Positions 25,240 to 37,517 of a DNA stretch of 64,000 nt are shown piece by piece. Numbering within the stretch: position 1 is the first letter of the stretch; every line of letters begins with the position of its first letter. This DNA comes from Opisthocomus hoazin (taxonomy: Eukaryota; Chordata; Aves; Opisthocomiformes; Opisthocomidae). The DNA lies in NCBI RefSeq assembly GCF_030867145.1, contig NC_134427.1:17941001-18005000 (forward strand), in the 5' to 3' direction. Position numbers and translations under genes: made by a program. Below the pieces are notes generated by a model that saw only the letters and a program-made list of their open reading frames with translations, was not told the DNA's origin and ran no database searches.

Positions 25240-28200
25240 TCTCAAAAACCGCTGCTGCTGGGGACAGTCCTGAGGGGAGGTGGGAGAACATGGTGCACTG
25301 GTGGGACATTTGCCTCCAGACGGCTCAGAGCCTGGCTGGGGTGTTACCGGAGCTGATTACAGGGCTCGTTTCTGACCTTATAAACTATGAACTACGCTGT
25401 GTGTTTCAAATAATGCCCAGTGTGGTGGAGTAAGCGTGTGACAGCTCAGCCCAGACGAGCTTTGTCTCTCTAAAACCCCGCGCTGGAGTGAGTTGCTCGC
25501 TCCCGCTTCCTCGCTGTGGCTTTGTGTTCTCCGGGCACACCGAGGAGTGCAGAGGCAGGGGAAAGCAGAGGGACTGAGGCGATACATTTTGCGTTTCCTC
25601 TTTGTCACTGCTTTTTGTTGCTTGGTGAGAGCCAGCCACAGCCTTCAAGCATTAGAAATATTTAAAAATCATCCCCTTTGCTCAAGGGAAAGGTGGCATA
25701 GCAAACAACTGCCACGTTCCCTGAGAGATCAATAACACCCTGCAGGAAGCTAAATCGTCCTTTATTAATCTGATGAATTAGCCTGATACAGGGAGAAAGA
25801 GATCAACAGCATGGAAAATAAATGCGTGCCCTGAAGTAAAGCTTGTCAGCTATGGAAATAGAAGTGTCTCTCCTTTTATCCATAACAAATAATCTTGAAA
25901 GTTTGGCTAGGAGACCAAAGTGACTTCTGAGCTTTATCAGTGCTGCGTGGATAGAGAAACTCACTTCTCTCTTTGAAAAGCAATTACACAGTCACGCAGA
26001 GACAAGCAGTTTCCCTGCTGTGCTGCTGGATTAGAAAGCTTGAATATCTTCCTCCTTGTATTTTAAGAGGGCCTGATTCAGCAAGTACTTATGTACATGT
26101 TTCAGCATCATTCAAGGGAGTTCAGCTTTAGCCTTGCAGAATCAGGATCCCGGAAAAAGGCGAAATGAAGTGGCATTAGATTTCCATCTTGTATTGAAGA
26201 GGGCAAAAATGAGTTTTCATAATAAGGAACAAAAAGCAGCACCTCTGAGCAGCTCCTACACTGGAAAGGCAGCCCTGACCCTGGATTTTTCCCCTGCCTG
26301 CATGGGAACAAGCTGCCCACCACCAAGAATTGTTGTGCCTTGCTCTCTGAATACGGCCTGATTAAGCCATTCCTTATAAAATGTGGTCACCTTTTCGAAA
26401 GCCTCTACAATGCTTTCGCTGGCATCGATTTGACCAAATCAAGACTGGCTAATCCAGGATTTTCAAAGGAAAGCATTCATTTTGCCAGTGTGGAGAGGCT
26501 CCTGCTGTGAATCGTGTCCCATTTTTCTGTTTCTTTTGGGAGCAAGGTGCAGCATCGCCCAGCCGTGCTCTGCCTGGGCTGGAGCAGCTCTGAGGCAGGG
26601 AGCTGGGGCAGGTTCTTGTGGCTGACGGAGAGTTTTGCTTCCTGCAGCTGCAGCGGCTCTGCAGTGCATGCGGGAGCTTCTGCACACCTGCTGACTGCCT
26701 AGTAAAATAAGCACGAACTCTCATGCCAGAGCCAGGGTGACCGAGATGTCAACTCACACCAGTTTTAGTGTTTTCTTAAGACTAAGAATTTCAGGCTTTA
26801 TTTAAAGAGTCAAATTTTCTAAATTTTCTAGCTTAAACTGTCAGGAAATGCTTGAAAAAATTTAAAGTTGGATTTAGGATTTGAGGACATCTCAGAATTC
26901 GTAAATGGTTGGACATGGCAACCTGCATTGATAGATATGGCTTGAAAACTGCCATTGTGGGGCATTTTTGAAGGCGCGCATGGATCTTGGTGTATTTTCC
27001 AAAGAGAGTTAAGGGCTACATTTTCCCTACCGAATTCCAGAGCCTGAGTCAGACTGAAATATTGGGGTCTTTAATTCAGCCTTTCTAACTTACTTTTGTT
27101 ATTTATTTGATAGAAGCTACAAATACACAGATGGTCTGTTACAGTCATTAGGTCTGTGCAAGCCGCAAGGTATTACCAAACAGAAAGAGGGGAATTCTGC
27201 AGGTGCAAAACCCAGTTCAGATGATGAACTACTTCCAGTGTCAATGCTTTGCTTGTTTCCCATCCCTATGGGCAAATACCATTTTTTTGAACCTTTAATC
27301 TACAGCAGTGAATAAAGTTATGTAAATCTGGAGCAATGAGGAAGGTTTTAAGTGGTGACAGGTATATCATGGTCCTCTCCCGTTCTGTGAAATTGCTTTA
27401 CAGCCAGGCCATAATTGCAATGACAGACATGCTTGATTGAGTTTTGTCTCTCTGTTAATCTATGGAGTCATTTGCAGGTGAAAATGAAGAGCTGTGTCTG
27501 TCTGCGAAACTGGGGATGCACTGAAAAATTATCCTTTTCATACTGAGCATGGAGATTCCCCTGTGTTATTGCAGGAGTGCATTTTAGGATTAGAGTCTTT
27601 GGAAGCTTCTCATTATAACTGTGATTTATTTTTTAGTGTTTTTTCTCCATAAAGTAGTATTAGAGTTTAAGGAGTATATATTTCAGGTAATAGTGAAAAA
27701 CTGAAGATTAAGCCAAGGTACTGAGAATGTGAGTGCGTAAGAGATGGTAAAGATGACTCATTTCTCTAATGCATGGGGCAAAAGCTTAACTGAAAGGGTG
27801 AACAGATGAGAGGCAGTGCACAAGTGGTGTTTTATTGTCAAATCCTGAAAAATGTCGTACTCTCAGGGGAATTCTGCCTGGGCTCTCCCATTATGAATAC
27901 AATTTGTCGTACGTGAAAGAGGCCAATGACTAGGGGATGGGTGGCCTTTCACAGCGGGAAAAGGAGGAGAGCAACACTTTCCAGGCAGGATCTGACTCAC
28001 AATAGCATTTACCAAAGGAGCCAGGAAGGCTGACTGTGTCTTTGCTGGTGGGGGTGAGCCAAGGAGAGGTATGACATAGTGGGGAAAGGTCTTCTTGAGT
28101 CTACAGTAGTGGAAGGGCTGGGTGGGACTCGCTAGGTCCCAGAGCAGCATGTGGGGTTAAATCCACCCCTTGCAGCACTGGAAGGACGTTTCTTCCCTCG

Positions 28201-28283
28201 GTTTTGCAAAATGGAGTGTCTGCACGCCTCTGCCGGAGCCTTGTGTGGCTGCAGTCATCCTGTGCAGCCCTGGAGGGTTCACG
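25240..28283. other. Intergenic, nothing recognised
   Basis: The stretch is unique-looking DNA of mixed composition. No exon, RNA gene or repeat was recognised by eye. Confidence 0.55.
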
Positions 28284-28375
28284 TTGCCTCTGTGAAATGG
28301 AGATAACAGCCCTTCTTATCTACAAGGTTCCTCTCAGATATCAAAATGATTAAGCAGGCGCATTTGTAAAATGTG
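28284..28375 (-). mobile_element. MIR-like SINE relic
   Basis: The stretch resembles the MIR core: CTCTGTGAAATGGAGATAAC, then CTTATCTACAAGGTTCCTCT and, further on, a GCATTTGTAAAATG segment. MIR elements are ancient and shared across amniotes. The strand assignment and limits are approximate. Confidence 0.4.
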
Positions 28376-30948
28376 CCCCAGCACCTCTTCTTATTGACGA
28401 AAATGATGACTGCAGCAATGAGTCAAAGTGAAAAATCAAAATACAAGGTGAGGCAGTGGCGAGATAGCGACTCCCCAGTCACTAAGCCTTCTGCCATGCT
28501 TCTTGCTGCTGGGGCTGTTTCCCACCCTGAAGGAGGGATCCTGCTAACGACCAGGTAGCCCTGGTTGCCGATGGGGCAAGGGGGTTGTGGGTGCTGCTGG
28601 TCTAATTGCAACTGTGCGAGTTGGCCTGCGTGCCTGAGAAGGGGTGTCCCCCGGCCGTGGTGTGGGGTACGGAGCGGTGCCAGAAGCAGATGTCGGGAGG
28701 TCAAGGCGGGGAGGGGGTCACTGGAGGCAGCTCTGCCCTTCTTGGGCAGACTTCGTCTGATTTTCCCCTGTCACTTGGAGAAAGAAGAGGAAGAGAGACA
28801 AAGTGAAACAAAGAGCACGTTGACTGATTGACACATTTTTATGCCCAAAGTCCGAGTCCCCAGGCTGCTTACTAGCTCCTCTCATCTGCACTGAATCACG
28901 TGCCCAGCGAGATGGTGACTAATGGAAGATCTGATCATCTCATGTGAAAATCAATGGCAAGATTCCCTGGTGCAGGACCGAGCTTCTGAGAGGAAAATGC
29001 TTCTCGTGAACTAGCGAAGTTGGTGGTAGGAAAATCTTAAAAACCCTTTGCGGTGATCTGCTTTTAAACTCAGCCATCCAGAGACTTCTGATCCAATCTA
29101 AGTGGAAAATTGTAACCTTTGCTGAAGAGCGTGATCCTATTCAGTGGGAGGTGGCAGGATGCTCCAAACCTCATGCGCTTGAACCTAGAGGGAGGTTTGG
29201 TTTTATGTCTCATGTTGACTAAGTTCTGTCTCATTTAGAGAGGGGAGTGTTACTGTAAGGGAAGATATTCAGATGATCGTTGCCTTGGGTGCTTCAGAAA
29301 AATTGCCACATTTTAAGGGCAACCTTTCTCACATAGTACATCGCTGCAATTAATTGTCTTGACACATGATTAGTACCTGGGGGCAAGGACGGATCGTTCT
29401 GTTGATTGGGCAGGGATGCGTTATTAATCGTATAAACTGGCTCATAGTCAAAGGACACAAACCAGTGGCTGCGGTTATTGTCACTGTGGAACTGGTATTT
29501 GAAAGAGCGCAGGAGATTTGTGGCAGGGCATTGCTCCTTTGCCATCGCAATATTATTAAGATTCTCTCACTGCAACTCGTAAGAAATTAGTCTTTAAACT
29601 TGATCCTCCAGCAACACCATGTCACTTTGTACTTCTGGCGCTGTGCTGCACCCTCCCATTTGCTCCTGGTAATTTTCCCTCCTTGCACAGACATGGCATC
29701 TGCCGGGCTGAGCAGCACAGGGAGCTGCTCCCTGGCTAGCAGGGAGCAGTTAGGAGTTTTGTACTGAAAAAACGAACTGGCTGACCTTGACTCATTCTGA
29801 AATGACGTGGTGTCCCGTTTAGAGATTTAGTTCTGTTTTCTGCCAAGAAGTCATTTTGAAATGAAGTAAGTTCATGAAGGATGTTACAAGATTTAGTGGA
29901 GCAGAAGTGAAAAAAAGCAAAAATAATAATAATGATCATATCATGTCATTTATTCTCTGTGTCCCATGTAGTTGAAGCAATTTTATAGCTATTGTTACAC
30001 TGTGCAGGATCTCTTCTTGGTATTAATTACGAGACAATATAATACATCCTTCACTGAAATGAATCCTAAAGTGTTCCACCGCTGATTGCGGGCTGTACAT
30101 AGCAATGTGGGTGCTTTGGAGAGCACACTGGGCATACAGGAGGCAGCCACAAACAGGGAGGAACGATGGCACCTCAGAGGTGATCGCAGCACCCATGGGG
30201 TCTGGAATTTGTACAGGGGAAGCTGCCAGGCAGAGGCCAAAGTCAAAAGTCCCAGCGTAGGAGGAATATGTGAGTTGTGATACATCATGAAGATGGGGCC
30301 AATTATGAAGTGTTTTTTCAGGCTATTAGTTGTGCCGCGCAGCACCTGCAGCCTCTGTGTTAACCAGGAGGCATCTCCATGCCCTGCATCTTACTAATGT
30401 TCATTCTTGTTTTGTTTCCAGGCTGTGCAGACTCCAGTGGGAGCTGTTGATGCTTGCACGCCTTCAGTCACGTCTTGCACGAGCAGCTCATGTGCTCGTT
30501 TCCATCTCTTCAGCCGACGGTGGCGGTGGGTCTCCGGCAGTGCTCGCAGTGGGGAGGTCACTCCTGCCCTTGCCGCCGGGCACACGGCTTCGGAACACCC
30601 ATCCTGCCCCCAGCACTGTGCTGGGATGGCTTGCCCGGCCACCCGACACACAGACTGCCTGTGCATAGCTTCACGCCGCGCTGCCAGAATTCCTCACCTC
30701 GACAGCATCGCCCCCCGCTCTCATTACATTCGAACTAGAAATTGTACACACCAACTTTTTAGAGTAATACCTGAAGGGAAATGTATGTTATGTTACACGC
30801 CGTTATTAAGTGCCTCAGGGTCCAGCAGTCTTTTTTCCTGCCAGCATTGAATCATTAAGCAGCATACGGAAGTATAATAATGGCTGGTATTAGGTTATAT
30901 CCCCCCGTTAACCAGACTCTAATTTTTCTTCTTCATTTTTGTTTCCAG
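28376..30948. other. Intergenic, one possible exon start
   Basis: No protein-coding exon was recognised. A good acceptor motif (CTTGTTTTGTTTCCAG) ends at 30421 and precedes a GC-rich segment with open frames in two phases; it could belong to the noncoding transcript suggested at 30.9 kb. Confidence 0.45.
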
Positions 30949-31165
30949 TGTTTTGCACTGCTGTAATGAAGAGCAAATCGTACAGAAGAAAAAGCACCTG
31001 CTGAAATTTAGCTTCTTGGCTTGTGCATCTCTACAAGGCCTGTGTGTTTCACTGATAGGACTTCTGTATATTTGAAATTCAAAAACAAAGACTTCTTTAT
31101 CTAAAAATTATCTTCATTTACTTGGGATGTCAAACTGAGAATAAACTTCTCAACTTTAAGCACAT
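30949..31165 (+). ncRNA. Possible terminal exon of a noncoding transcript
   Basis: A strong acceptor (TTTTTCTTCTTCATTTTTGTTTCCAG, here split by position at 30923-30948) is followed by about 190 bases without a useful open frame and then by AATAAA at 31140-31145. This resembles a last exon of a long noncoding RNA. A second good acceptor, ending at 30421, lies 527 bases upstream. No transcript evidence can be seen in sequence alone. Confidence 0.2.
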
Positions 31166-33280
31166 TCAAGAGTAGCAGGCCTTTGTATCTGGTAATGTAC
31201 AGAGATGTCCAGGGCCCTAGAAAGCTTGTGTAGAAGACCAGGCAGGAAAAAAATGAAGATATGCCAGATACAGAAAGAAAATGGCCAAAAAGGCCATCAT
31301 GAGAGATGTTGAACAGTATACTCCCTCTTGACTTGAGAAAAACCCTGTTTCAAATGACAAACGCAACCCAGTTTTGGTTTAGCTGAGAGCAAGGCTCAGT
31401 GCATTCAGAGCCGGTCCTGTGCCGCCTGCTGCAGAACGCGCTAAAAGGTGGCGGCACCCTGGTTTTCACAGGGCCGAAGCTCTGCACCCACCCATCGCGG
31501 GGACGTGCAACAATTTGTTGTTTTGGTTGATCATCTTCGCGCTTGTGTCAAACCTCATCACAACCGAGTTAGAAATAAGGTAGCGTAAAACCACACCATG
31601 TAGAGACCAAGGTGTGGGAGCTGCTTCCTGGGGACCACTCGGAGCGTGTGATGGGGACTGGACAGGCAATCACAGTGCACAGCCGAAATACTGCCTGGCC
31701 CTTAGTCAGGTGGGCTTTTATGCCTTGCTGAACCGTGTTCTCAGCCAGTTGCACAGAATTCTCTTGGTTTCTGCTCTCCGTGGCCCCTGTGGTGACTGCT
31801 CCGGTTGCTCAAGGAGCTGCAGGCTTGTGGTGTTGCCCCGGGGCTCGTGGTGCCCCGTGCAAAGGGCAGCTCACCGATAGCGATGGTCCCTGGGCTCTTG
31901 GGGCTTGCAGGAGGGCTGCCTGCGTGCAACCAGCCTCGTGCCTTGTGCAGGTGGGTGCCAAAGGGGTCGGAGCTGCAGGACAGCCCTGATACCTCAGCCA
32001 TCCACGGTGGGGTAGGGGGCTGGAAGGTGCAGGACTTGGGACGGAGGGAGGGCAGAAACAGTGGAGAAAAGGAGGAGGATGGGGTTTCCCTGCCCATGTT
32101 GACTATGACCTTTTTCTCGACAGAAGACTTGAGTCTACAGCTGTCGCAGCTGACTTCGTCCTTCAGGTGAAGCCCCAGGTCAGACCCCACAGTGCCTCTG
32201 GATGCAACGGTGAGCAGCCTGGCTGGCACCGCTCAGAGCAGAGCCTCGCGAGTGAAACCCAGCAGCCCCCGTGCTGCTGCTGCTGCGGGGCAGCCCGAGC
32301 TGGCTGGGGAGTGACTCCGTAACGCTGCTTTCCCTGCCCTGTCTGAAATTAGCCCCCTGCCCTGCTTCTACTCACATCCTGAATTTTAAAACGTCCCCAA
32401 GCACTAATGACTTCAGAGCTGCTCCTGAAAATACCCTGAAGAAGATGAGAACTGCAATAACAGTGATATACTCATCTGTAATAAAAGTCAAGTGCCCTGT
32501 TAACCAAATACTTCATTTCTTAATTCTGTTTAAACCCTGCTATGACAAATTTATTCTTTTGAAGTGGACAAAAAATATTTCCAACTGATGATGCATATTT
32601 TAATTTCATTTTTAAGGGAATATCTTAAGATATACTAATGACAAAGAAAAGATCTGGGGGGGGATGCTCAGGGCAAGACTAGGGCAGACACATTCTTCCA
32701 TGGGAATTTATTACTGTTTTCACCTATTCTGTTATCACCTGTCATGTATCTTATTATTGTTAATACTTAATTTGCATATTAATATTTATTATTGCTCTGG
32801 CCCTCAGAAGGATTCCAGGGCTCTGGAGATCAACGCGAGCGCTGCCAAACTCCTCAGGCCCCAGCCGCAGCTTGAAGGCGCGCAGGCAGCGGCAGCGAAG
32901 CACCTTGCTGCGTGATCGCCTGGCTCCAGGTAGGCAGAGGTGAGCTTTGCTGCTGCATCTAAAACGCTGCTGAAATGACGATGGAAAGCCAGCCCTGAGG
33001 ACTGGTGGCTTTTCCCACCTCAGAATTTCCTGCAGTGTCTCTGGTGCTCTGGGTGTGGACGACCTCTTCGTTCATTAATTTTTGTGGTAGGCAGTAATTT
33101 GTGAATAATTTTCTAGGTAAAACAGAGGTTGAGCTTTTGAAGCAAATGTACACGACGTGACCTTTATATCTCTTAGTCACTGTCAGGCTTCGCTGAGTGC
33201 TCTGCACCTTGACATTCAGTAAAGCAATAAAGAAATGAAATGTACTAATGTAACCTTTATAAAAATAGTTAAAAAGATAG
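31166..33280. other. Intergenic, GC-rich to AT-rich transition
   Basis: GC-rich DNA up to about 32.3 kb gives way to AT-rich DNA. No gene or repeat was recognised. Confidence 0.5.
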
Positions 33281-33293
33281 TTTAATTTTTAAT
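33281..33293 (-). terminator. Possible ATTAAA poly(A) signals for the 33.4-34.5 kb candidate
   Basis: Two overlapping-region TTTAAT hexamers on the plus strand (33281-33286 and 33288-33293) read ATTAAA on the minus strand. They lie about 125-135 bases after the candidate stop codon. The area is AT-rich, so chance occurrence is likely. Confidence 0.15.
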
Positions 33294-33414
33294 CTCCTAC
33301 TATGGTGTTAAAACAAGCTCAATAAACTTTGGCAGTAAATTACATTCAGAAGGAACTCAATTTAAATAACATTACAGTTATAATAGTCAGCAAATTATGT
33401 CCCGAACTGCTGCT

Positions 33415-33654
33415 TCAAGGGAAAAAAAAAGCACATTTAGGGTGGGGCTTTTGACCTTTCCAATTTTTGGATAATAAATCAGGCCACTCTTCAGTTTTTG
33501 GTAGTTGATCTGGAACTTTAGGTCCTTTCTTCTCACACGTCCTGCCCAGGCAATCAAGAGGATGTTGCAGATGAACATCTCTCGGCAGCCAGAGCAGACA
33601 AGTCGTATATATTTGAGCCTCAACTTTGTGTTTAATTTCGTCTTGGTAAAAGAC
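33415..33654 (-). CDS. Candidate secreted protein, exon 2 (unrecognised)
   Basis: This exon follows a textbook acceptor on the minus strand (TTTTGCTTCTTTTTGTGTGCAG) after an intron of 428 bases. The phase matches exon 1. It encodes 79 residues and ends with TGA at 33415-33417. It begins VFYQDEIKHKVEAQIY and adds four cysteines (TTCLLW, LDCLGRTCEKK, PKCAFF), giving six in the mature protein. The spacing around the first cysteines loosely recalls cystatin-fold proteins, but this is weak and I make no assignment. ATTAAA hexamers occur about 125 bases further on. The alternative is a conserved noncoding or decayed segment with open frames by chance. Confidence 0.25.
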   Translation of the reverse strand, partial: VFYQDEIKHKVEAQIYTTCLLWLPRDVHLQHPLDCLGRTCEKKGPKVPDQLPKTEEWPDLLSKNWKGQKPHPKCAFFFP

Positions 33655-34082
33655 CTGCACACAAAAAGAAGCAAAAGACTATTTGAGGGGAAGATGAAGA
33701 AATGAAACGAAAGAATGGTTTAAGCAAGACTATGAAGTTTTTTGGTAGCTGAAATAAGTTCTTGGTCTTTGTACAACATGATGGGGTTTGCTGGGTGATC
33801 GTTACAGGTCGGGCTGTAAAATCAGGCTGAGCTTGTGACCCTGGAGCACCTGCTGCAAACTGAAAATGCCGTAGGCTCACATATACAAATGCATGCTGGA
33901 AATGAGTGCGGTGTGACAGCTGAAGTCTGTGCGTGAGATACAAGTTATTTAGAAACGTGCATACAAAACTACGCGTTGCATCTTACACGGAGGGATCTTA
34001 AACTATTTCACAAACACATATTGCTCAGAATTGTTTCAGTCAAAGTGCATTCGTGGTGACACAGCAGTCTTCATCCACTAAC

Positions 34083-34475
34083 CTGGGTGCAGTTTTGATC
34101 TCTGTTTTGTCTAACTGGACAAAACATACTCAGGAAGGTAAGGGACACGTGCCCAGCATTGGCTTGGTCGGTTGTTTTAATCCATGAGAGGTATCGACTT
34201 TCTACTCGTTCTCTTGCAAAATGAAATCCTTCTCCCGTAGAGCCAGCCTTTAATTGCCTGTAGTGCTTAGATAGTGCTTGGACAGGGACCATAAAAGTAC
34301 TTTGATAGATAGGTAGGACTAGAGAAAACGGTACCTCAGTTCTGCTCCCCCTCTCCTGCATCTGTGCCTGCTCAGCCTGCCTGCCGTACATCACGGTGGA
34401 AGGGGACAAGTTGCCTGTCGCAGGGGAAGCGCCAGGGAAGCTAAATACACTGAGAAAATACAGTAATGCCACCAT
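34083..34475 (-). CDS. Candidate secreted protein, exon 1 (unrecognised)
   Basis: I do not recognise this protein. Read on the minus strand, an ATG at 34475 in a good Kozak context (G at -3, G at +4) opens 131 codons. The first 21 residues look like a signal peptide: hydrophobic core LLYFLSVFSF, then a small-residue stretch PGASPATG where cleavage could occur. The remainder is polar, with two cysteines near the end (MFCPVRQ and QNCTQ). The frame reaches a good donor, CAG|GTTAGT, directly after Gln131, and it continues in phase into a second open exon. There is no transmembrane segment after the signal. The gene lies about 11.6 kb upstream of SH2D1A and points away from it. A chance open frame remains quite possible. 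Confidence 0.25.
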
Positions 34476-37140
34476 CGCAGCTAGACCAGGAACTATTACT
34501 GGAGGTCTGACTTTATTTCGTACAGCTGCCTGGAGGTTTCTGTTTCTTTGAAGCTGAGGACAGCACAGTGAAGGTGTGGGAGGTAATGTTCAGTAAGGGG
34601 AAGAGAGACAGAGGAAAAGCAGGGTTTGTACTAACAGGGAAAAAGAGCCTAAGGGAAGGAAACAAATCTTACCTCTGGGCGGTAAAAAGGTGGATGCCCA
34701 TTGTATACCAGTGGGTGCTATTTCCTGGAGAAATGGTGGGATCTACCAGCAGGTGATCTGGATTGCAGTACTAAAGGCTCATTACGTTGTTTCTGATGCT
34801 GCTCTAGGCCTAGGTAATTTCACATTTTCTCTATAAATAAATAATTTTCTGAATGAGTTTTACTGTATAATTTTCAGTGAATGTAATTTAAAAAGGCTTC
34901 AGTAAAACAGCTATTTAGCCTTGAAGGAAGCTAAGAAGTGAGAGGTCAAAAATTAGTGATCTAGCTTCATGTTTTTAGATTTCCCCCGATCGAGGCAGCA
35001 GTGAATATGCTGCATTAATAGAGCACCGTTTCGAACAAATGGATTATGATATTTTTTTTATGGTGGTACTATTAATACTTTGTCCCTACGTACCTTTGCC
35101 ATTGGAATTGAAGAATGACATTTAAACACATGTAAAGAAGGCACATAATCTTATTTCCATAAAAGTTACTTTCACCTTCTTGTGACTAATTAGGAACATG
35201 GGGATGTTTTTAAGCGTCTGTCTTTCCTCTTGAAGATCAAGTCAGATGAGTCCGTTACAGACACTGAACTGGAAGGGGTTTCATGCCTATGATTTTATTG
35301 TTACTACTTTGACCTTAGTCAAATTGGGGGCATTTATTCACTCTTACAAAAGAAAGACGTGACTTGTTCCAGGGGACACGACTGATAAGAAAGGAGTGGG
35401 CTGAAAACATGATACTCCATGAAATTATCTGACCTCAAGTGCCTGGAAGTTAAGAGGAACATTTCCACTGGCTTGTAATCTCCACATGGGTCAGTCAAGG
35501 GAAAAGCACGTTTTATTGGTTTTCTTTTCTTTTTTGGTGACTGTCCCCTTTTTCTGTTAAATGAAACACGCTATCTAGAATTATCTCTTTTCTTGTACTT
35601 CTATTAGCTTTTCCTTTTTTCACCTAGTAATTTCTCAGTTATTTTTAAGTTAAAGTATATGCATGCTATCATACAGTAAAGAAATTAGGTTTACATCTCC
35701 AAAATTTTTGTAAAAACTGAGGAAATTTTGGAGAAGTTATGAAAAAAAATTATGATGCCCTAAAATCTGCCAGCATTATTCTACTGTCTGTTGGAAGTGA
35801 TGGGTGAAAATATTGCAGGAAGAACAGTAACAAAGGAGTTTAAACAACACAAAATGGCAAGTATTTGATGAAATATTGATGTAAAAACTAATTAAATTAA
35901 AATAAATTCAGAATTGTATTTTTCCTTAAAATGTGCACAGCACTATCATGGGGAAAACCCCTCATATTTGATGAAGAGCTCTCTGAGGTAGGAAAAAATT
36001 GCAGGCAGGAGGTTTCTGCCCATTTTAGCTGTCCAACAAGAGCAGGAAATTGAAGTCAAACAGCTACATTGAGCAGCAAAAGAATAATGTGCCTGCTATG
36101 GTCTGAGTGGCAAAGGGCACCATTTCCTCACCAGGCACCAGCGTGGTCCCTGACTGTCCCGTTGCCACTCGTTGCTCCTGCCCAGCGGGCTGGGGTCTCT
36201 CCAGAGGGCCGGGGTCTCTGGTGGGCAGGTCACTGCAACCTGGTGCCTGAAAATCTTCCTGAGCTCATTCCTCTGTAAGCAGAGTCCTAATATGCTTTTT
36301 GGACAGCCCTGAGCGTGCTTATGAATAGTTCATAGTAAAAGCTTCCACGGAGAATATAAAAAGCAATTAAATCTTAATGGCCCGATGTTTACATTTTTTG
36401 AACTACAGGTTGGAAAACCTGAGTGCAAATTGTTCAGACACAGCTAACACTTTTTCTGTAGGGGGATTTGTGATAAGCATTGGGAAAAAGATGCGTCTAA
36501 CTGATCTAGTATCTCATTTTTTCGTACGCATTTTCCTTGTACCGCTAGAAGTGAGGGTTTTCAGTTATGTTTTAGAGGACAGTTCCCTCAGAAAAAGGAC
36601 TGTTGGTACCTGCAGATATGAGGTCCCAGGAAGAAGGAAGCCTGACCTCACACAGGCAAGGAGGTCAGGATGAGGATGCTGTCCCCAAACACCATCAAGG
36701 TGCTTAGACACCATCCCTGTGGCAGCCACAATGACTACTTGCAAATAAAACAAGACTCAAGTGTGAAGTACTTTGTAGTTGGATTTTAGGAGCCAGTGTC
36801 ATAGGGGCAGCAGCCTTGCAGGGGGCTCTTTGCCCTGACTGGGACTTGGGACCCACCTCACGTAGACCTGCTAGCAACCTTCCATGGGTATGTTAGGCCT
36901 AGTCAAGCAGCAAGCTTCATCTCCAAATAGTGCATTTGACACTAGGGAGGATGGCATCTTTAGTGCCTTAAGCTTTTTCCTGCTTCCCACTGGTCATTGC
37001 CACTTCAACTTGGGTGTAACCCACAGGCCAAGAGACCCATCAAGGGAGGTAAAGGCAAAGGCTTTGCTTTCAGCCCTGCAGACTTTGTGTCTTTGTGCCT
37101 GAGGCACTTTTATTCATCTTAAAATAAAGTAGCAAGACAC
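34476..37140. other. Intergenic, AT-rich
   Basis: The stretch is AT-rich unique-looking sequence with no recognised exon. If the minus-strand candidate at 33.4-34.5 kb is real, its promoter would lie in the first part of this stretch. No TATA box or GC island is obvious there. Confidence 0.5.
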
Positions 37141-37517
37141 CATAGAATCATAGAACAGTTTGGGTTGGAAAGGACCTTTAAAGGTCATCTAGTCCAAACC
37201 CCTGCAATGAGCAGGGTCATCTTCAACCGGATCAGGTTGCTCAGAGCCCCATCCAGCCTGGCCTTGAATGTTTCCAGGGATGGGGCATTGACCACCTCTC
37301 CGGGCAACCTGTGCCCCACTGTAAAAAATGTCTTCCTTATATCTAGTCTAGATCTACCCTCCCTTAGTTTAAAGCCATTAACCCTTGTTCTGTCGCAACA
37401 GGCCCTGCTAAAAAATTTGTGCCCATCTTTCTTGTAAGCCCCATTTAAGTACTGAAAGACTGCAATAAGATCTCCCCGGAGCCTTCTCTGCTCATCACAT
37501 GCAGTCTTCCTCATCTT
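37141..37517 (-). mobile_element. CR1 LINE 3' end, well preserved
   Basis: On the plus strand it starts with the inverted tail CATAGAATCATAGAACAGTT, then GGTCATCTAGTCCAAACCCC, CCTGGCCTTGAATGTTTCCA and CTTCCTTATATCTAGTCTAG. It ends near GCAGTCTTCCTCATCTTGTC. It is the best-preserved CR1 copy in the window by eye and so probably the youngest. It lies in the AT-rich block upstream of SH2D1A. Confidence 0.95.
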
